The notes below the pieces were generated by a model. The model saw nothing but the letters and a program-made list of their open reading frames with translations, did not search any database and had not been told where the DNA came from. The translations under genes were made by a program, and so were the position numbers. DNA of 59,811 nt from Gammaproteobacteria bacterium AqS3 (GTDB taxonomy: Bacteria > Pseudomonadota > Gammaproteobacteria > MEIF01 > AqS3): NCBI GenBank assembly GCA_001750645.1, contig MEIF01000009.1:1-59811 (forward strand), written 5' to 3'. This document shows, piece by piece, positions 7,385 through 15,261 of this stretch (position 1 is its first letter; every line of letters starts with the position of its first letter).

Positions 7385-8301
7385 TGCTGGTATTCCCCGA
7401 GGCTGCTGACGAAGGCCTCCTCCAGGCGGCTCGCCCGCGTGCGCATGCTGATCACCTCGATGCCGCACCGGGAAAACTCGGCGAACACGCGGTTGAGGGT
7501 CTCGCCCTGCGGCAGATCGACCTCGACCTCGGAGCCCTCGCGCCGGCGCCACTCAAGGCCGCCCAGCCGCAGCTCGCCCTCGAGCGGTGCGGCGAGGTCG
7601 AAGATGAAGGTCTCGACCTCGAGCTGGTGCAGCAGGTCGCTGACGCTGGTGTTGGCGATGAGCTCGCCGTTGTTGATGATGGCGACATCGCGGCACAGCT
7701 GCTCGGCCTCCTCCAGGTAGTGCGTCGTGAGGATGATGGTCTTGCCCTCGCCGTTGAGCTCGCGCAGAAAGTCCCAGGTCGCATGGCGCGTCTCGACATC
7801 GACACCGGCGGTGGGCTCGTCGAGGATCAGCACGCTGCCGTCGTTGACCATGGCCTTGGCGACCATCAGGCGGCGCTTCATCCCGCCGGAGAGCTCGCGC
7901 ACCTTGAGATCGCGCCGGTCCCACAGCTGCAGGGCGCGCAGGTAGCGCTCGGTGTTGATGCGGCTCTGGCGGCGCGACAGCCCGTGGTAGCCGCCCTGGC
8001 GAAACACCACGTCGTAGGCGGTCTCGAACATGTTGAGGTTGAATTCCTGGGCGACCACGCCGAGCCCGGCGCGGGACAGGTGCGGCTCGGCGTCGATGTC
8101 CAGCCCGCTGATGCTGATGCACCCGGAGGTCTTGATGATGAGCGAGCTGATCACGCCGATGCAGGTCGATTTGCCGGCCCCGTTGGGACCCAGCAGCGCG
8201 AAGAAATCCCCTTCGGGAACCCGCAGGCTGATGCCTTTCAGAGCTTGGATACCGCTGGGATAGACCTTGGTCAGATCCTCGATTTCGAGTGCGAACACCA
8301 A
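7381..8301 (-). CDS. yadG: ABC transporter ATP-binding protein, YadG family
   Basis: Cytoplasmic ATPase partner of YadH, 306 residues, the usual length. Walker A is GPNGAGKST, the signature is LSGGMKRRL, Walker B is VLILDEPTAGVD, and the switch histidine lies in ILTTHYLEEAE. The C-terminal 90 residues are the extension typical of ABC-2 drug/polysaccharide export ATPases. The start is either TTG at 8301, matching the YadG length, or GTG at 8298. It is divergent from nadC. Confidence 0.87.
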   Translation of the reverse strand: MVFALEIEDLTKVYPSGIQALKGISLRVPEGDFFALLGPNGAGKSTCIGVISSLIIKTSGCISISGLDIDAEPHLSRAGLGVVAQEFNLNMFETAYDVVFRQGGYHGLSRRQSRINTERYLRALQLWDRRDLKVRELSGGMKRRLMVAKAMVNDGSVLILDEPTAGVDVETRHATWDFLRELNGEGKTIILTTHYLEEAEQLCRDVAIINNGELIANTSVSDLLHQLEVETFIFDLAAPLEGELRLGGLEWRRREGSEVEVDLPQGETLNRVFAEFSRCGIEVISMRTRASRLEEAFVSSLGEYQQ

Positions 8302-8323
8302 GCCGTCTGCGCCCAGGGCGGCG

Positions 8324-8329
8324 TATTAT
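8324..8329 (+). promoter_or_regulatory. -10 element upstream of nadC
   Basis: TATTAT inside GTATTATAAAG, 28 bases before the nadC GTG, in the short region between yadG and nadC. No convincing -35 hexamer is seen. Confidence 0.4.
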
Positions 8330-8356
8330 AAAGACCGCCCCCCGCCCGGATCCCGC

Positions 8357-9193
8357 GTGAGCGCCGCCCTGCCCCGAGACTACATCAAGCGCCTGGTGCG
8401 CTCGGCCCTGGACGAGGACATCGGCAGCGGCGACCTCAGCGCACAGCTGGTTCCGCGGCGGCGCGCCCTGGCCCGGATCGTGGTGCGCGAGGCGGCCGTC
8501 CTGTGCGGGTGCGGCTTCGCCGAGGGCGTCTTCGCCGCGCTCGATCCAGACTGCCGGCTCGGCTGGTGCGCAGGCGACGGCGACGCCCTGGAGCCCGATC
8601 AGACCGTGCTCGAAGTCGAGGCCGACGTGCGCGCCCTGCTCTCCGGCGAGCGCACGGCGCTGAACTTCCTGCAGCTGCTCTCCGGAACCGCCACGGCGGC
8701 CCGGCGCTGGTCCGAGGCGGCGGCGGCGAGCGGCGTGCGCGTGCGCGACACCCGCAAGACCCTGCCCGGGCTGCGACTGGCGCAGAAGTACGCCGTGCGC
8801 ATCGGCGGGGCGGACAACCACAGGATCGGGCTGTTCGACGCCTTCCTGCTCAAGGAGAACCACATCGCCGCCGCCGGCGGCCTGCCCGAGGCGGTCGCAG
8901 CGGTGCGCAGCGGGAGCCACGCCGATGCCCCGCTGCAGATCGAGGTCGAGACTTTTGAGGAGCTCCAGAGCGCCCTCGAACTGGGGGTGGAGTCGGTGCT
9001 GCTGGACAATTTCAGCGTCCAGGAATGCACCCGCGCCGCCGCCCTGGTTGACGGGCGCATCCACCTGGAGGCCTCGGGCAGCATTAATTTGGATACACTT
9101 GCCGCCTATATCGCCACCGGCGTGGACTGCATTTCCAGCGGTGCATTGACAAAACACGTCCGCGCCGTGGATTTTTCAATGAATATTCAGTGA
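8357..9193 (+). CDS. nadC: Nicotinate-nucleotide diphosphorylase (carboxylating), quinolinate phosphoribosyltransferase
   Basis: Converts quinolinate and PRPP to nicotinate mononucleotide, CO2 and PPi in de novo NAD synthesis. The 278-residue protein shows the family blocks ALDEDIGSGDLS, SGERTALNFLQLLSGTAT, RDTRKTLPGLRLAQKYAV and NHRIGLFDAFLLKENH, and the C-terminal LEASGSINLDTLAAYIATGVDCIS barrel end. GTG at 8357 is chosen because the family starts just before ALPRDYIKRLV; an in-frame upstream extension would run antisense through yadG. It stands alone here; nadA and nadB are not in the window. Confidence 0.93.
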   Translation: MSAALPRDYIKRLVRSALDEDIGSGDLSAQLVPRRRALARIVVREAAVLCGCGFAEGVFAALDPDCRLGWCAGDGDALEPDQTVLEVEADVRALLSGERTALNFLQLLSGTATAARRWSEAAAASGVRVRDTRKTLPGLRLAQKYAVRIGGADNHRIGLFDAFLLKENHIAAAGGLPEAVAAVRSGSHADAPLQIEVETFEELQSALELGVESVLLDNFSVQECTRAAALVDGRIHLEASGSINLDTLAAYIATGVDCISSGALTKHVRAVDFSMNIQ

Positions 9194-9205
9194 TGGAGAG
9201 AGCAA

Positions 9206-9757
9206 GTGAATAAGATGATTGAGCGGCTGGCGATGTCCCTGATCGCTCTGGGATTGGCCGGAGCCGGAGTGCCCGCCCTGGGAGAGGGAGAGCCGGGCAA
9301 TGGGCTGCTGACCATGGACTTCAACGGCGACCGAGGCGTCGACCTGCTGGAATACCGCACCGGAATGGACCGGCTCTACAAGGGCGCCGACATCGACGGC
9401 AACGGCTACATCGACAGCACCGACTACCGCATCATCATGATCGAGGGCGACACCGACAAAGACCTGTGGCTGTCGCACACCGAATACCGCAAATACATTG
9501 ACGCCTTCAACGAAAAGGACGGCCAGTTCGGCCTGTCGCAGGACGAGATCGACGACCTGGTGATCCCGACCCACCCCGAAGTCATCAAGCAGCTGCTGGC
9601 CTGCTGCGACACCGACGGCGATGTGCGCGTCACCCGCACCGAGTTTGACCGCCTGTCCGAGCGCTTCTTCATCGACCTGGACTGGGACAGAGACACCAAG
9701 CTGCTGCCCGGAGAACTCAACAACCTGCTGCTCGAGGGACAGTTCAGCGCGCAATGA
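9206..9757 (+). CDS. Exported EF-hand protein
   Basis: A 183-residue protein with a Sec signal peptide (MNKMIERLAMSLIALGLAGAG, cleavage probably after the VPALG region). It contains up to five calcium-binding-like loops: DFNGDRGVDLLEY, DIDGNGYIDSTDY, DTDKDLWLSHTEY, DTDGDVRVTRTEF and DWDRDTKLLPGEL. The second and fourth are the best canonical loops. GTG start at 9206 follows a GGAGAG ribosome-binding site. It is followed with an ATGA overlap by a second exported EF-hand protein, so the two are probably co-expressed as periplasmic or surface calcium-binding proteins. Exact role unknown. Confidence 0.75.
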   Translation: MNKMIERLAMSLIALGLAGAGVPALGEGEPGNGLLTMDFNGDRGVDLLEYRTGMDRLYKGADIDGNGYIDSTDYRIIMIEGDTDKDLWLSHTEYRKYIDAFNEKDGQFGLSQDEIDDLVIPTHPEVIKQLLACCDTDGDVRVTRTEFDRLSERFFIDLDWDRDTKLLPGELNNLLLEGQFSAQ

Positions 9758-10554
9758 TCGCCAAGCCCTCTCGGCGGTGCCTCCCTGATTTTCCACTGCG
9801 CGGCGGGCTGGCCCCGGTCAGCGCCCTGGCGCTGATTCTCGCCGGCCTGCTGGTCTCGGCGCCGGCCGCAGCCCAGAAATCCGACGAGCAAGCGGCCACT
9901 CCCGAAACCCCCGAACCCCCTGTGCGCGAGCAGCGCCGCAAGACGACCCCGGCGCCGACTTCGCCGGTGCGCCTGCTGGAGGCGTGGACGCGTCACCTGG
10001 ACCGCAACAACGACGGGATCGTCTCAAGCGAGGAGTGGAGCCGCGAGCTCGCCGGGGTGTTCGACCGCATCGACAAGGGCCGGGACGGCGTGCTCGGCTC
10101 GGGCGAGCGCTGGAATGACCACCTGCCGATCCGGCGCTACGACGAGGAGGAATCCGACAGCACCCCGGGCAGGCGCAAGTCCTCAAAGGGGCGCATGGCC
10201 AAGGTCAGGAGGGACGCGCTGCTGGTCTGGGCGCAGCGCGCCTTCGCCGATCTCGACAGCAACCGGGACGGCGTGATCTCGCTCAAGGAGCGGGAAGAGC
10301 GCTCGCTGACCCCGGTCTACGACCTGATCAGCCTGCGACTCTTCGGCGACATGGAGCTGTCGATTCGGGGCCGCCCCGAGCGCGCCCTGCAGCGGCAGAA
10401 AATCACCCGCAGCGAATTCGAGGAGAGCGGGGAGGAGGTGTTCAGCCGCATCGACACCAACGAAAACGGGGAGCTGACGCTGCTGGAGATCATCGCCAAC
10501 GTCATCCCCTACGACCGCCCCAAACCGCGCCTGCGCCGGCGCTCCAGGCGCTAG
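9754..10554 (+). CDS. Exported EF-hand protein, second copy of the pair
   Basis: A 266-residue protein starting with an ATG that overlaps the stop of the previous EF-hand gene. A hydrophobic export signal (APVSALALILAGLLVSAPAAA) is followed by a Pro/Glu linker and EF-hand-like loops DRNNDGIVSSEEW, DKGRDGVLGSGER, DSNRDGVISLKER and DTNENGELTLLEI. Its C-terminus is strongly basic (PKPRLRRRSRR). Similar architecture to its neighbour suggests an old duplication, but pairwise similarity is low outside the loops. No enzyme domain is seen. Confidence 0.72.
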   Translation: MIAKPSRRCLPDFPLRGGLAPVSALALILAGLLVSAPAAAQKSDEQAATPETPEPPVREQRRKTTPAPTSPVRLLEAWTRHLDRNNDGIVSSEEWSRELAGVFDRIDKGRDGVLGSGERWNDHLPIRRYDEEESDSTPGRRKSSKGRMAKVRRDALLVWAQRAFADLDSNRDGVISLKEREERSLTPVYDLISLRLFGDMELSIRGRPERALQRQKITRSEFEESGEEVFSRIDTNENGELTLLEIIANVIPYDRPKPRLRRRSRR

Positions 10555-10606
10555 CCCGACCCCGCCAGGCCCGATAACCGACCCCCCAAGAGCATCGCAT
10601 TTTGGG

Positions 10607-10622
10607 TGTGATCCGGATCACA
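10607..10622 (+). promoter_or_regulatory. CRP/Vfr-type palindromic operator ahead of the minor pilin operon
   Basis: TGTGATCCGGATCACA, a perfect 16-base palindrome matching the CRP-family consensus TGTGA-N6-TCACA. It lies 56 bases before the TTG start of the first pilin-like gene, and a weak -10 candidate (GATCAT, 10644-10649) sits about 32 bases from its centre, the geometry of a class II activator site. Two identical copies occur at 38329-38344 and 43512-43527. In Pseudomonas the CRP homologue Vfr controls type IV pilus genes. Confidence 0.6.
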
Positions 10623-10678
10623 GTTTCGCGGACGCAGAAGCCTGATCATTCGCACCTGGCCCCAGCAGAGACAGCCCC

Positions 10679-11194
10679 TTGCAACGCCCCACCCGCGGAT
10701 ACTCCCTGCCGGAACTCTCCATCGTGCTCGTGATCGGCTCGGTCTTCACGCTCGGCGCCGTCCCGGCGCTGATCGACTCGGTGCAGCAGACCCAGGTCCG
10801 GCTCCAGACCCAGAGCGTGCAGGCCCTGCTGGACCGCGCCCGCATGCTGGCGCTGCGCCACGGCAGCGCCCAGGTCTGCAGCGGCGACGCCCAGGGCTGC
10901 CGGCAGCAGTGGTCGGGCGACACGCTGAGGCTGGAGATGCAGGCCGAGGGCAGCTCGTCGCGCCAGCTGATCCAGCTGCTGCCGCTCAACGGGGTGCGGG
11001 CGTTCTGGAAAGACTCCGGCGGAAAAAAGCCGGTGCAGTTTGCCTCGGGCGGGGCTTTCGGCAGCAATGGAACGTTCTACCTGTGCCCCGGCGGCGGGGT
11101 GCAGCCGATGAGCATCGTCATCAATGCCGGAGGGCGCACGCGCATCGAGCCCTGCGGCAACGGCTGCAAGAAGTGCAGCGTCAGCACACCATGA
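10679..11194 (+). CDS. Type IV minor pilin/pseudopilin, GspH/FimT type
   Basis: A 171-residue prepilin-like protein. The short basic leader MQRPTRG is followed by the processing site G|YSLPELSIVLVIG, with Glu5 of the mature protein in place, and then a hydrophobic helix. The C-terminal domain carries several cysteines, with a CGNGCKKC cluster, probably disulfide-bonded after export. The only start before the leader peptide is TTG at 10679. First gene of a five-gene minor-pilin operon in the order FimT, PilV, PilW, PilX, PilE type. These proteins prime type IV pilus assembly in the inner membrane. Confidence 0.8.
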   Translation: MQRPTRGYSLPELSIVLVIGSVFTLGAVPALIDSVQQTQVRLQTQSVQALLDRARMLALRHGSAQVCSGDAQGCRQQWSGDTLRLEMQAEGSSSRQLIQLLPLNGVRAFWKDSGGKKPVQFASGGAFGSNGTFYLCPGGGVQPMSIVINAGGRTRIEPCGNGCKKCSVSTP

Positions 11195-11478
11195 GCCGCG
11201 CAGCGCCCGTGAGCCAGGGCTTCACGCTGGCCGAGGTCATCATCGCCGCCGGCCTGCTGGCCAGCGTGTGGATCTCGCTCGTCGCCCTGCAGCTGGAGGC
11301 GCTGCGCAGCTCCGAGGCCGCCCTCGACCAGATTGCATTGATCGACGCCGATGCCGATCGGGTGCTGCTGAGGCAGACCCCGCTGCGCCCGAGCGATTCG
11401 CAGCAGGGGCGCTGGCGCATCGACTACTCCGACGATGAAAACCTGCCGCTTGAGCGGCTGGAGCTCTGGCAGCGATGA
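11191..11478 (+). CDS. Minor pilin, PilV-like
   Basis: A 95-residue prepilin with the N-methylation site G|FTLAEVIIAAGLLASVWISLVALQ. It is shorter than typical PilV (often 150-200 residues): after the helix only about 60 residues remain. The ATG at 11191 overlaps the stop of the preceding gene (ATGA), and its own stop overlaps the next ATG, so it is translationally coupled on both sides. The assignment as PilV rests on position as well as on the motif. Confidence 0.75.
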   Translation: MSRAAPVSQGFTLAEVIIAAGLLASVWISLVALQLEALRSSEAALDQIALIDADADRVLLRQTPLRPSDSQQGRWRIDYSDDENLPLERLELWQR

Positions 11479-12362
11479 GAACCGGGGGCGAGGCCGGCTT
11501 CACCCTGCCCGAGGTCATGCTGGCCATTGCCCTGGGCACCTCGCTGACCGCCGCAGCCCTGATGCTGGTGCCCGACACCCTGCGCAGCAGCGTGCGGCTG
11601 GGGACGCTGACGCAGCTGCAGCTCAACCTGCAGACCGTCTCTCAGCTGCTGCGCAGCGAGCTGATGCGCGCCGGCCACGCCGGCTGCCTGGGGCGGCTGC
11701 CGGCCGGGGAGCAGCCGCTGGAGATCGTCGCCGCCGGGACCAAAAAGCTGGCAAAGGGGCACATCCTCAACCGCTCTTCCCGATCCTCCTCCGAGACGGC
11801 CTTTGCGGTGTCCTATGCCGTCCCGCCGGCGGTGGCGATCAACCGGCAGGTGAACGGCAGCAATCAGATCAGCTTCAGCGTTGCCGCCACCGACATCGCC
11901 AAAGAATCAGATTTTGCCCGTGTGCTGATCACCGACTGCAGCACCGGTGCCATCCGCACCAATATGACACTGGACAAATCCGGGGCGATCTACAACCTGA
12001 CCAACCTCACGGCAGCCGAGCTGTCCTCAATGACCGGCGACCTGTTCCTCTACCGCTACGTGCAGAAGGGCTATTACATCCGCCCGATCAGCCAAAAAAA
12101 GGGCGCCGATGGCAACAAGATCTACTCGCTCTACGAGGCCCCGGCTGGGGGCAGCAGCAGCGAGCTGATCCAGGGCATCGCCCGCATGCGCACCGTCAGC
12201 AGCGGCGGGCAGATCCGGCTGGGGCTGCTGCTTGAGGACTTCGACGGCGGGCTGAACGGCCCGGGCGGTGCGCAGACTTACGGCCTCGCCGGCATCGACG
12301 TCCCGCACGACGGGGGGCGCGCCGCCAAGACCCTGAACATCGTCGTCGAGGCCGCCCCGTGA
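11475..12362 (+). CDS. Minor pilin, PilW-like
   Basis: A 295-residue prepilin with leader MRTGGEAG and the processing site G|FTLPEVMLAIALGTSLTAAAL. It is the longest of the five, as PilW is in other species. The mature part has the SQLLRSELMRAGHAGC block that PilW-type proteins carry after the first helix. Start and stop both overlap neighbouring genes. Confidence 0.8.
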   Translation: MRTGGEAGFTLPEVMLAIALGTSLTAAALMLVPDTLRSSVRLGTLTQLQLNLQTVSQLLRSELMRAGHAGCLGRLPAGEQPLEIVAAGTKKLAKGHILNRSSRSSSETAFAVSYAVPPAVAINRQVNGSNQISFSVAATDIAKESDFARVLITDCSTGAIRTNMTLDKSGAIYNLTNLTAAELSSMTGDLFLYRYVQKGYYIRPISQKKGADGNKIYSLYEAPAGGSSSELIQGIARMRTVSSGGQIRLGLLLEDFDGGLNGPGGAQTYGLAGIDVPHDGGRAAKTLNIVVEAAP

Positions 12363-12721
12363 ACAGCCGCGGCTTCGCCCTGGCCTCGGTTCTGGCGGTG
12401 CTGAGCATCATCAGCCTGGCGATCGGCGGCGGCGCTCAGAGCGCCCGGCTGCAGCTCAGCCTGCTGGCCGACCACAGGGATTACTGGCGGGCGCTCTCGG
12501 CCTGCCTGCACCGGGGCGAGACGCTGGCCGGGCAGGTTCAGACAGCGCCGGTGCAAGGCGAGATCACCGACGCCCTGGGGGTTGCGATCAGCCACAGCAT
12601 CCGCCGGCTGGGCAGCGGCGCCGCGCGCGAGATCCGCCTCGACTGCAGCATCGGCCGCTCCCGCACCACGGTGCATGTCAGCATCGACGCAGCCGGCGGG
12701 GTGCACAGCTATGCGCGCTGA
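12359..12721 (+). CDS. Minor pilin, PilX-like
   Basis: A 120-residue protein beginning MNSRGFALASVLAVLSIISLAIGG. The prepilin site is atypical: G|FALASVL lacks Glu5, which is also the case in PilX/GspK-type tip pilins. GTG at 12359 overlaps the stop of the PilW-like gene (GTGA). A short C-terminal domain contains two cysteines. Position between the PilW- and PilE-like genes supports the call. Confidence 0.68.
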   Translation: MNSRGFALASVLAVLSIISLAIGGGAQSARLQLSLLADHRDYWRALSACLHRGETLAGQVQTAPVQGEITDALGVAISHSIRRLGSGAAREIRLDCSIGRSRTTVHVSIDAAGGVHSYAR

Positions 12722-13133
12722 GACCGCCGGGTTTTCGCTGGCCGAGCTGCTCTGCGTGCTGGCCATCATCGCCATACTGGCCGCCATCGCCCTGCCCCGA
12801 CTCGGCGCCCAGCGGGACGCCGCCCAGCACCGCCAAGTCCGCACGCAGATGCTGCAGTTCGCCCTCGCCGCCGAGGAGCACCGCCTGCAGAGGGGCGGCT
12901 ATGCGGGCATGGCCGACGGCGGCAAGGACACCGGCGCCCCGGGCGCGCTCTGGAGCGCCGAGCTGCCGGGCGGCTACGCCCTTCGCATCAGCGCCGCCGG
13001 CGCCGACCACTACACCCTTGAGGCGCGGCAGGGCCAGGCGCTCATCGCGCGGCTGGGCTCCAACGGCGAGCGCTCCTATGACTTCAACGGCAACGGCAAA
13101 ATCGACGCCGGCGAGAACCGCTGGCCGAAGTAG
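12711..13133 (+). CDS. Minor pilin, PilE-like
   Basis: A 140-residue prepilin: leader MRAETAG, then G|FSLAELLCVLAIIAILAAIALPRLGAQRD, the best match in the cluster to a classical type IV pilin N-terminus with Glu5. The C-terminus ends in YDFNGNGKIDAGENRW, a calcium-binding-like loop also found in some minor pilins. ATG at 12711 overlaps the previous gene by 11 bases. No PilY1-like adhesin gene is present between the PilX- and PilE-like genes, where Pseudomonas carries one. Confidence 0.8.
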   Translation: MRAETAGFSLAELLCVLAIIAILAAIALPRLGAQRDAAQHRQVRTQMLQFALAAEEHRLQRGGYAGMADGGKDTGAPGALWSAELPGGYALRISAAGADHYTLEARQGQALIARLGSNGERSYDFNGNGKIDAGENRWPK

Positions 13134-13230
13134 ACGAACCGCGAGATTCGGGCTGACGCACCGAGAGGTGCAATAATCCGGCCCGCAGCCAGGCGGCTGC
13201 CAGAGAAAAGCCAGCCAAAAGAAAAAAGGG

Positions 13231-13977
13231 ATGACCCGAAAGCAATTAGAAAAAACAGCATCAAAAAGCTCCAAAGCCGGCTCCGTATTCAGCGGGACAC
13301 GCGAAATCATCGCCCCCAAAATCAAGCCCCCCAGGGGCTGCCGGTTCAACCAGCGCCTCAAGATGGAGGGGCGCACCCTGCTGGGCAGGCTGCCGGAGGA
13401 CAGCATTCCGGCGGTGTTCTTCGACCCCCAGTACCGCGGCGTGCTCGACAGGCTGCAGCTCGGCAATGAGGGCAGGCACCGGGAGCGTCGCCGGGCCGCA
13501 CTCAAGGCGATGACCGACCCCGACATCCGGCAATTCATTCTGGCAATTGATAGAGTGCTCATCCCCTCCGGCCACCTGTTCCTGTGGCTCGACAAATTCC
13601 ACCTGTGCAACGGCTTCCGAGACTGGATCGAGGACAGCGGGCTGGACGTGGTCGACCTGATCAACTGGAACAAGGGAAAGATCGGCCTGGGCTACCGCAG
13701 CCGGCGCACCACGGAATACTGCCTGGTGCTGCAGAAAGCCCCCCGCAAAGCCAAGGGCGTCTGGATCAACCACTCCATTCCCGACACCTGGCCCGAGAAG
13801 ATTGCCAGCCACCGCGGCCACCCGCACAAAAAGCCGGTGAACCTGCAGGCCGCCCTGATCGAGGCCGTGACGCAGGAGGGGGACCTCGTCGTCGACCCCG
13901 CCGCCGGCGACTTCACCGTCCTGGAGGCCGCGCGCCAGACCAACCGGGAATTTCTCGGCTGCGATCTGAACGGCTGA
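13231..13977 (+). CDS. Site-specific DNA methyltransferase, beta class (N6-adenine or N4-cytosine)
   Basis: A 248-residue SAM-dependent methyltransferase. The catalytic motif IV, FFDPQY (residues about 63-68), comes first and the SAM-binding motif, VVDPAAGDFTVLEAA (about 221-235), near the C-terminus: the motif order of beta-class amino-methyltransferases. The motif is DPQY rather than DPPY. An HRGHPHKKPVNL block (HPxKKP) is also typical of these enzymes. No restriction enzyme overlaps it; the nearby type II pair on the other strand has its own m5C methyltransferase, so this one looks orphan and may be regulatory. It overlaps the following small exported-protein gene by four bases. Confidence 0.82.
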   Translation: MTRKQLEKTASKSSKAGSVFSGTREIIAPKIKPPRGCRFNQRLKMEGRTLLGRLPEDSIPAVFFDPQYRGVLDRLQLGNEGRHRERRRAALKAMTDPDIRQFILAIDRVLIPSGHLFLWLDKFHLCNGFRDWIEDSGLDVVDLINWNKGKIGLGYRSRRTTEYCLVLQKAPRKAKGVWINHSIPDTWPEKIASHRGHPHKKPVNLQAALIEAVTQEGDLVVDPAAGDFTVLEAARQTNREFLGCDLNG

Positions 13978-14489
13978 GCCGCCGCGCCGGCGTCGGGCTG
14001 CTGATCCTCATCCTCTGCGGCCTGCTGTCCCCGGGCGCCTGGGGGCACGAGGGCGACACCCGCCTGTCGGACTACTGGGATTACGCGCGGCTCACCCTGC
14101 TGATCTGGAAGTACCGCGAGAACGGGGAGCGCCCGGAAACGCCCGAACAGCAAAGGGCCTTCGAGAACGTCAAGCACATTCTGCTCAGCCATCGAAGGAG
14201 CGAGTGCGACGCCGTCATGGATGAGCACGCCACCGAATTTCTGGTGCTGGGCATGCTCTCCTCCACCGCCCGAAAGATCCAGCGGGTGGGGGTCGATGAA
14301 TATGCCGCCGAAACCGCCGAGATGTTTCCCGACGCCGAGTTCGGCGAGCAGGAGAGGACACGATTGACCGCCGTCACCGAGATCCTCACCGAGGTGGAAT
14401 TCGTCTGCAGCGGCGGCGAGGCGGCCGAAAAAGCCATAGAGCGGAAAATGCAGGACTACATCTCCAGGGCATTCGAAAACAAAAAATAG
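13974..14489 (+). CDS. Small exported protein of unknown function (probable CTG start)
   Basis: About 171 residues. The frame opens with SRRAGVGLLILILCGLLSPGAWG, a textbook Sec signal peptide, then a charged helical domain with cysteines at SECDAV and EFVCSGG. No ATG, GTG or TTG precedes the signal peptide in this frame. The best start is the CTG at 13974, which overlaps the methyltransferase stop (CTGA), exactly parallel to the ATGA and GTGA junctions used throughout this genome. No family recognised. Co-transcription with the methyltransferase is likely. Confidence 0.6.
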   Translation: MSRRAGVGLLILILCGLLSPGAWGHEGDTRLSDYWDYARLTLLIWKYRENGERPETPEQQRAFENVKHILLSHRRSECDAVMDEHATEFLVLGMLSSTARKIQRVGVDEYAAETAEMFPDAEFGEQERTRLTAVTEILTEVEFVCSGGEAAEKAIERKMQDYISRAFENKK

Positions 14490-14496
14490 CGGCCGC

Positions 14497-15261
14497 TCAG
14501 TCGTCCGCCTGCATTTCGCCGGCGGGGACAAAGCGGTAATGCCGCTCCTCGACGACCTCCACCGCACCGTTCCTCATCGTCAGCTCGAAGAGCGCGACCG
14601 TTTCATCGGGCAAGAACTGCGCCGCAATAGCCCTGCACTTCATATCGGGAAATTGCTGCCGGACGTAGCGGATATCCTGCTCGACTTGGACGGAACTGAT
14701 CCTGTCGCTTCCCCCCTTGGCCTGAATCGGAATCGCGTAGCGCCTCCCGTTCCTGTCGATCCCGACGTAGATTTCGTCAATTTCGATCTGACCGATTCCC
14801 CGGACCTGTGTTCGAAGATGATTCTGCAGACTGTAGGCTGTCAGCCCCAAAAAAATATCGATCAGCCGGTTGTAGCGAACAATGGCGAGCAGCGCCTGCT
14901 CGTCATTGAGCCGGTAGAGGCGGATCAGTTCGGGGGTGGCGTCCGGGATGTCGATGCCGGGGAGGTCATCGCGCGGCTCGATCCGGCTGACGGGCACCAT
15001 CCTGAAGCGGTAACGCGCGGCGCCAGCCCCCGAGATGACCCACTCACCACCGTCCTTCTGTGTCGCAAGAATCCGCTCGGGCAGGCTGCGCCGATGCCGG
15101 AAGGTGTAGATCACATCGCCCAGGTTCTTGGGCAGCGTGACGCCGAGTGCGGCGGCGGCAGTCACCAACTCCTCCCGATCAAACTCAATCTCGGTATCGC
15201 CGTCGCTGTAGCGGTCAAAGAAGATCCTTTCAATGATGCTCGCATAGGCGCTTTCAGACAT
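14497..15261 (-). CDS. Type II restriction endonuclease (PD-(D/E)XK-like)
   Basis: A 254-residue protein encoded immediately after the m5C methyltransferase, with TGATG stop/start overlap. The region IEIDEIYVGIDRNG followed by YAIPIQAKGG (about residues 159-184) fits a PD-(D/E)XK core in which the usual ExK is QxK (D162, Q180, K182). The preceding part is helical with no recognised domain. I infer that it cuts the sequence protected by the adjacent methyltransferase; the site cannot be read from sequence. Confidence 0.72.
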   Translation of the reverse strand: MSESAYASIIERIFFDRYSDGDTEIEFDREELVTAAAALGVTLPKNLGDVIYTFRHRRSLPERILATQKDGGEWVISGAGAARYRFRMVPVSRIEPRDDLPGIDIPDATPELIRLYRLNDEQALLAIVRYNRLIDIFLGLTAYSLQNHLRTQVRGIGQIEIDEIYVGIDRNGRRYAIPIQAKGGSDRISSVQVEQDIRYVRQQFPDMKCRAIAAQFLPDETVALFELTMRNGAVEVVEERHYRFVPAGEMQADD

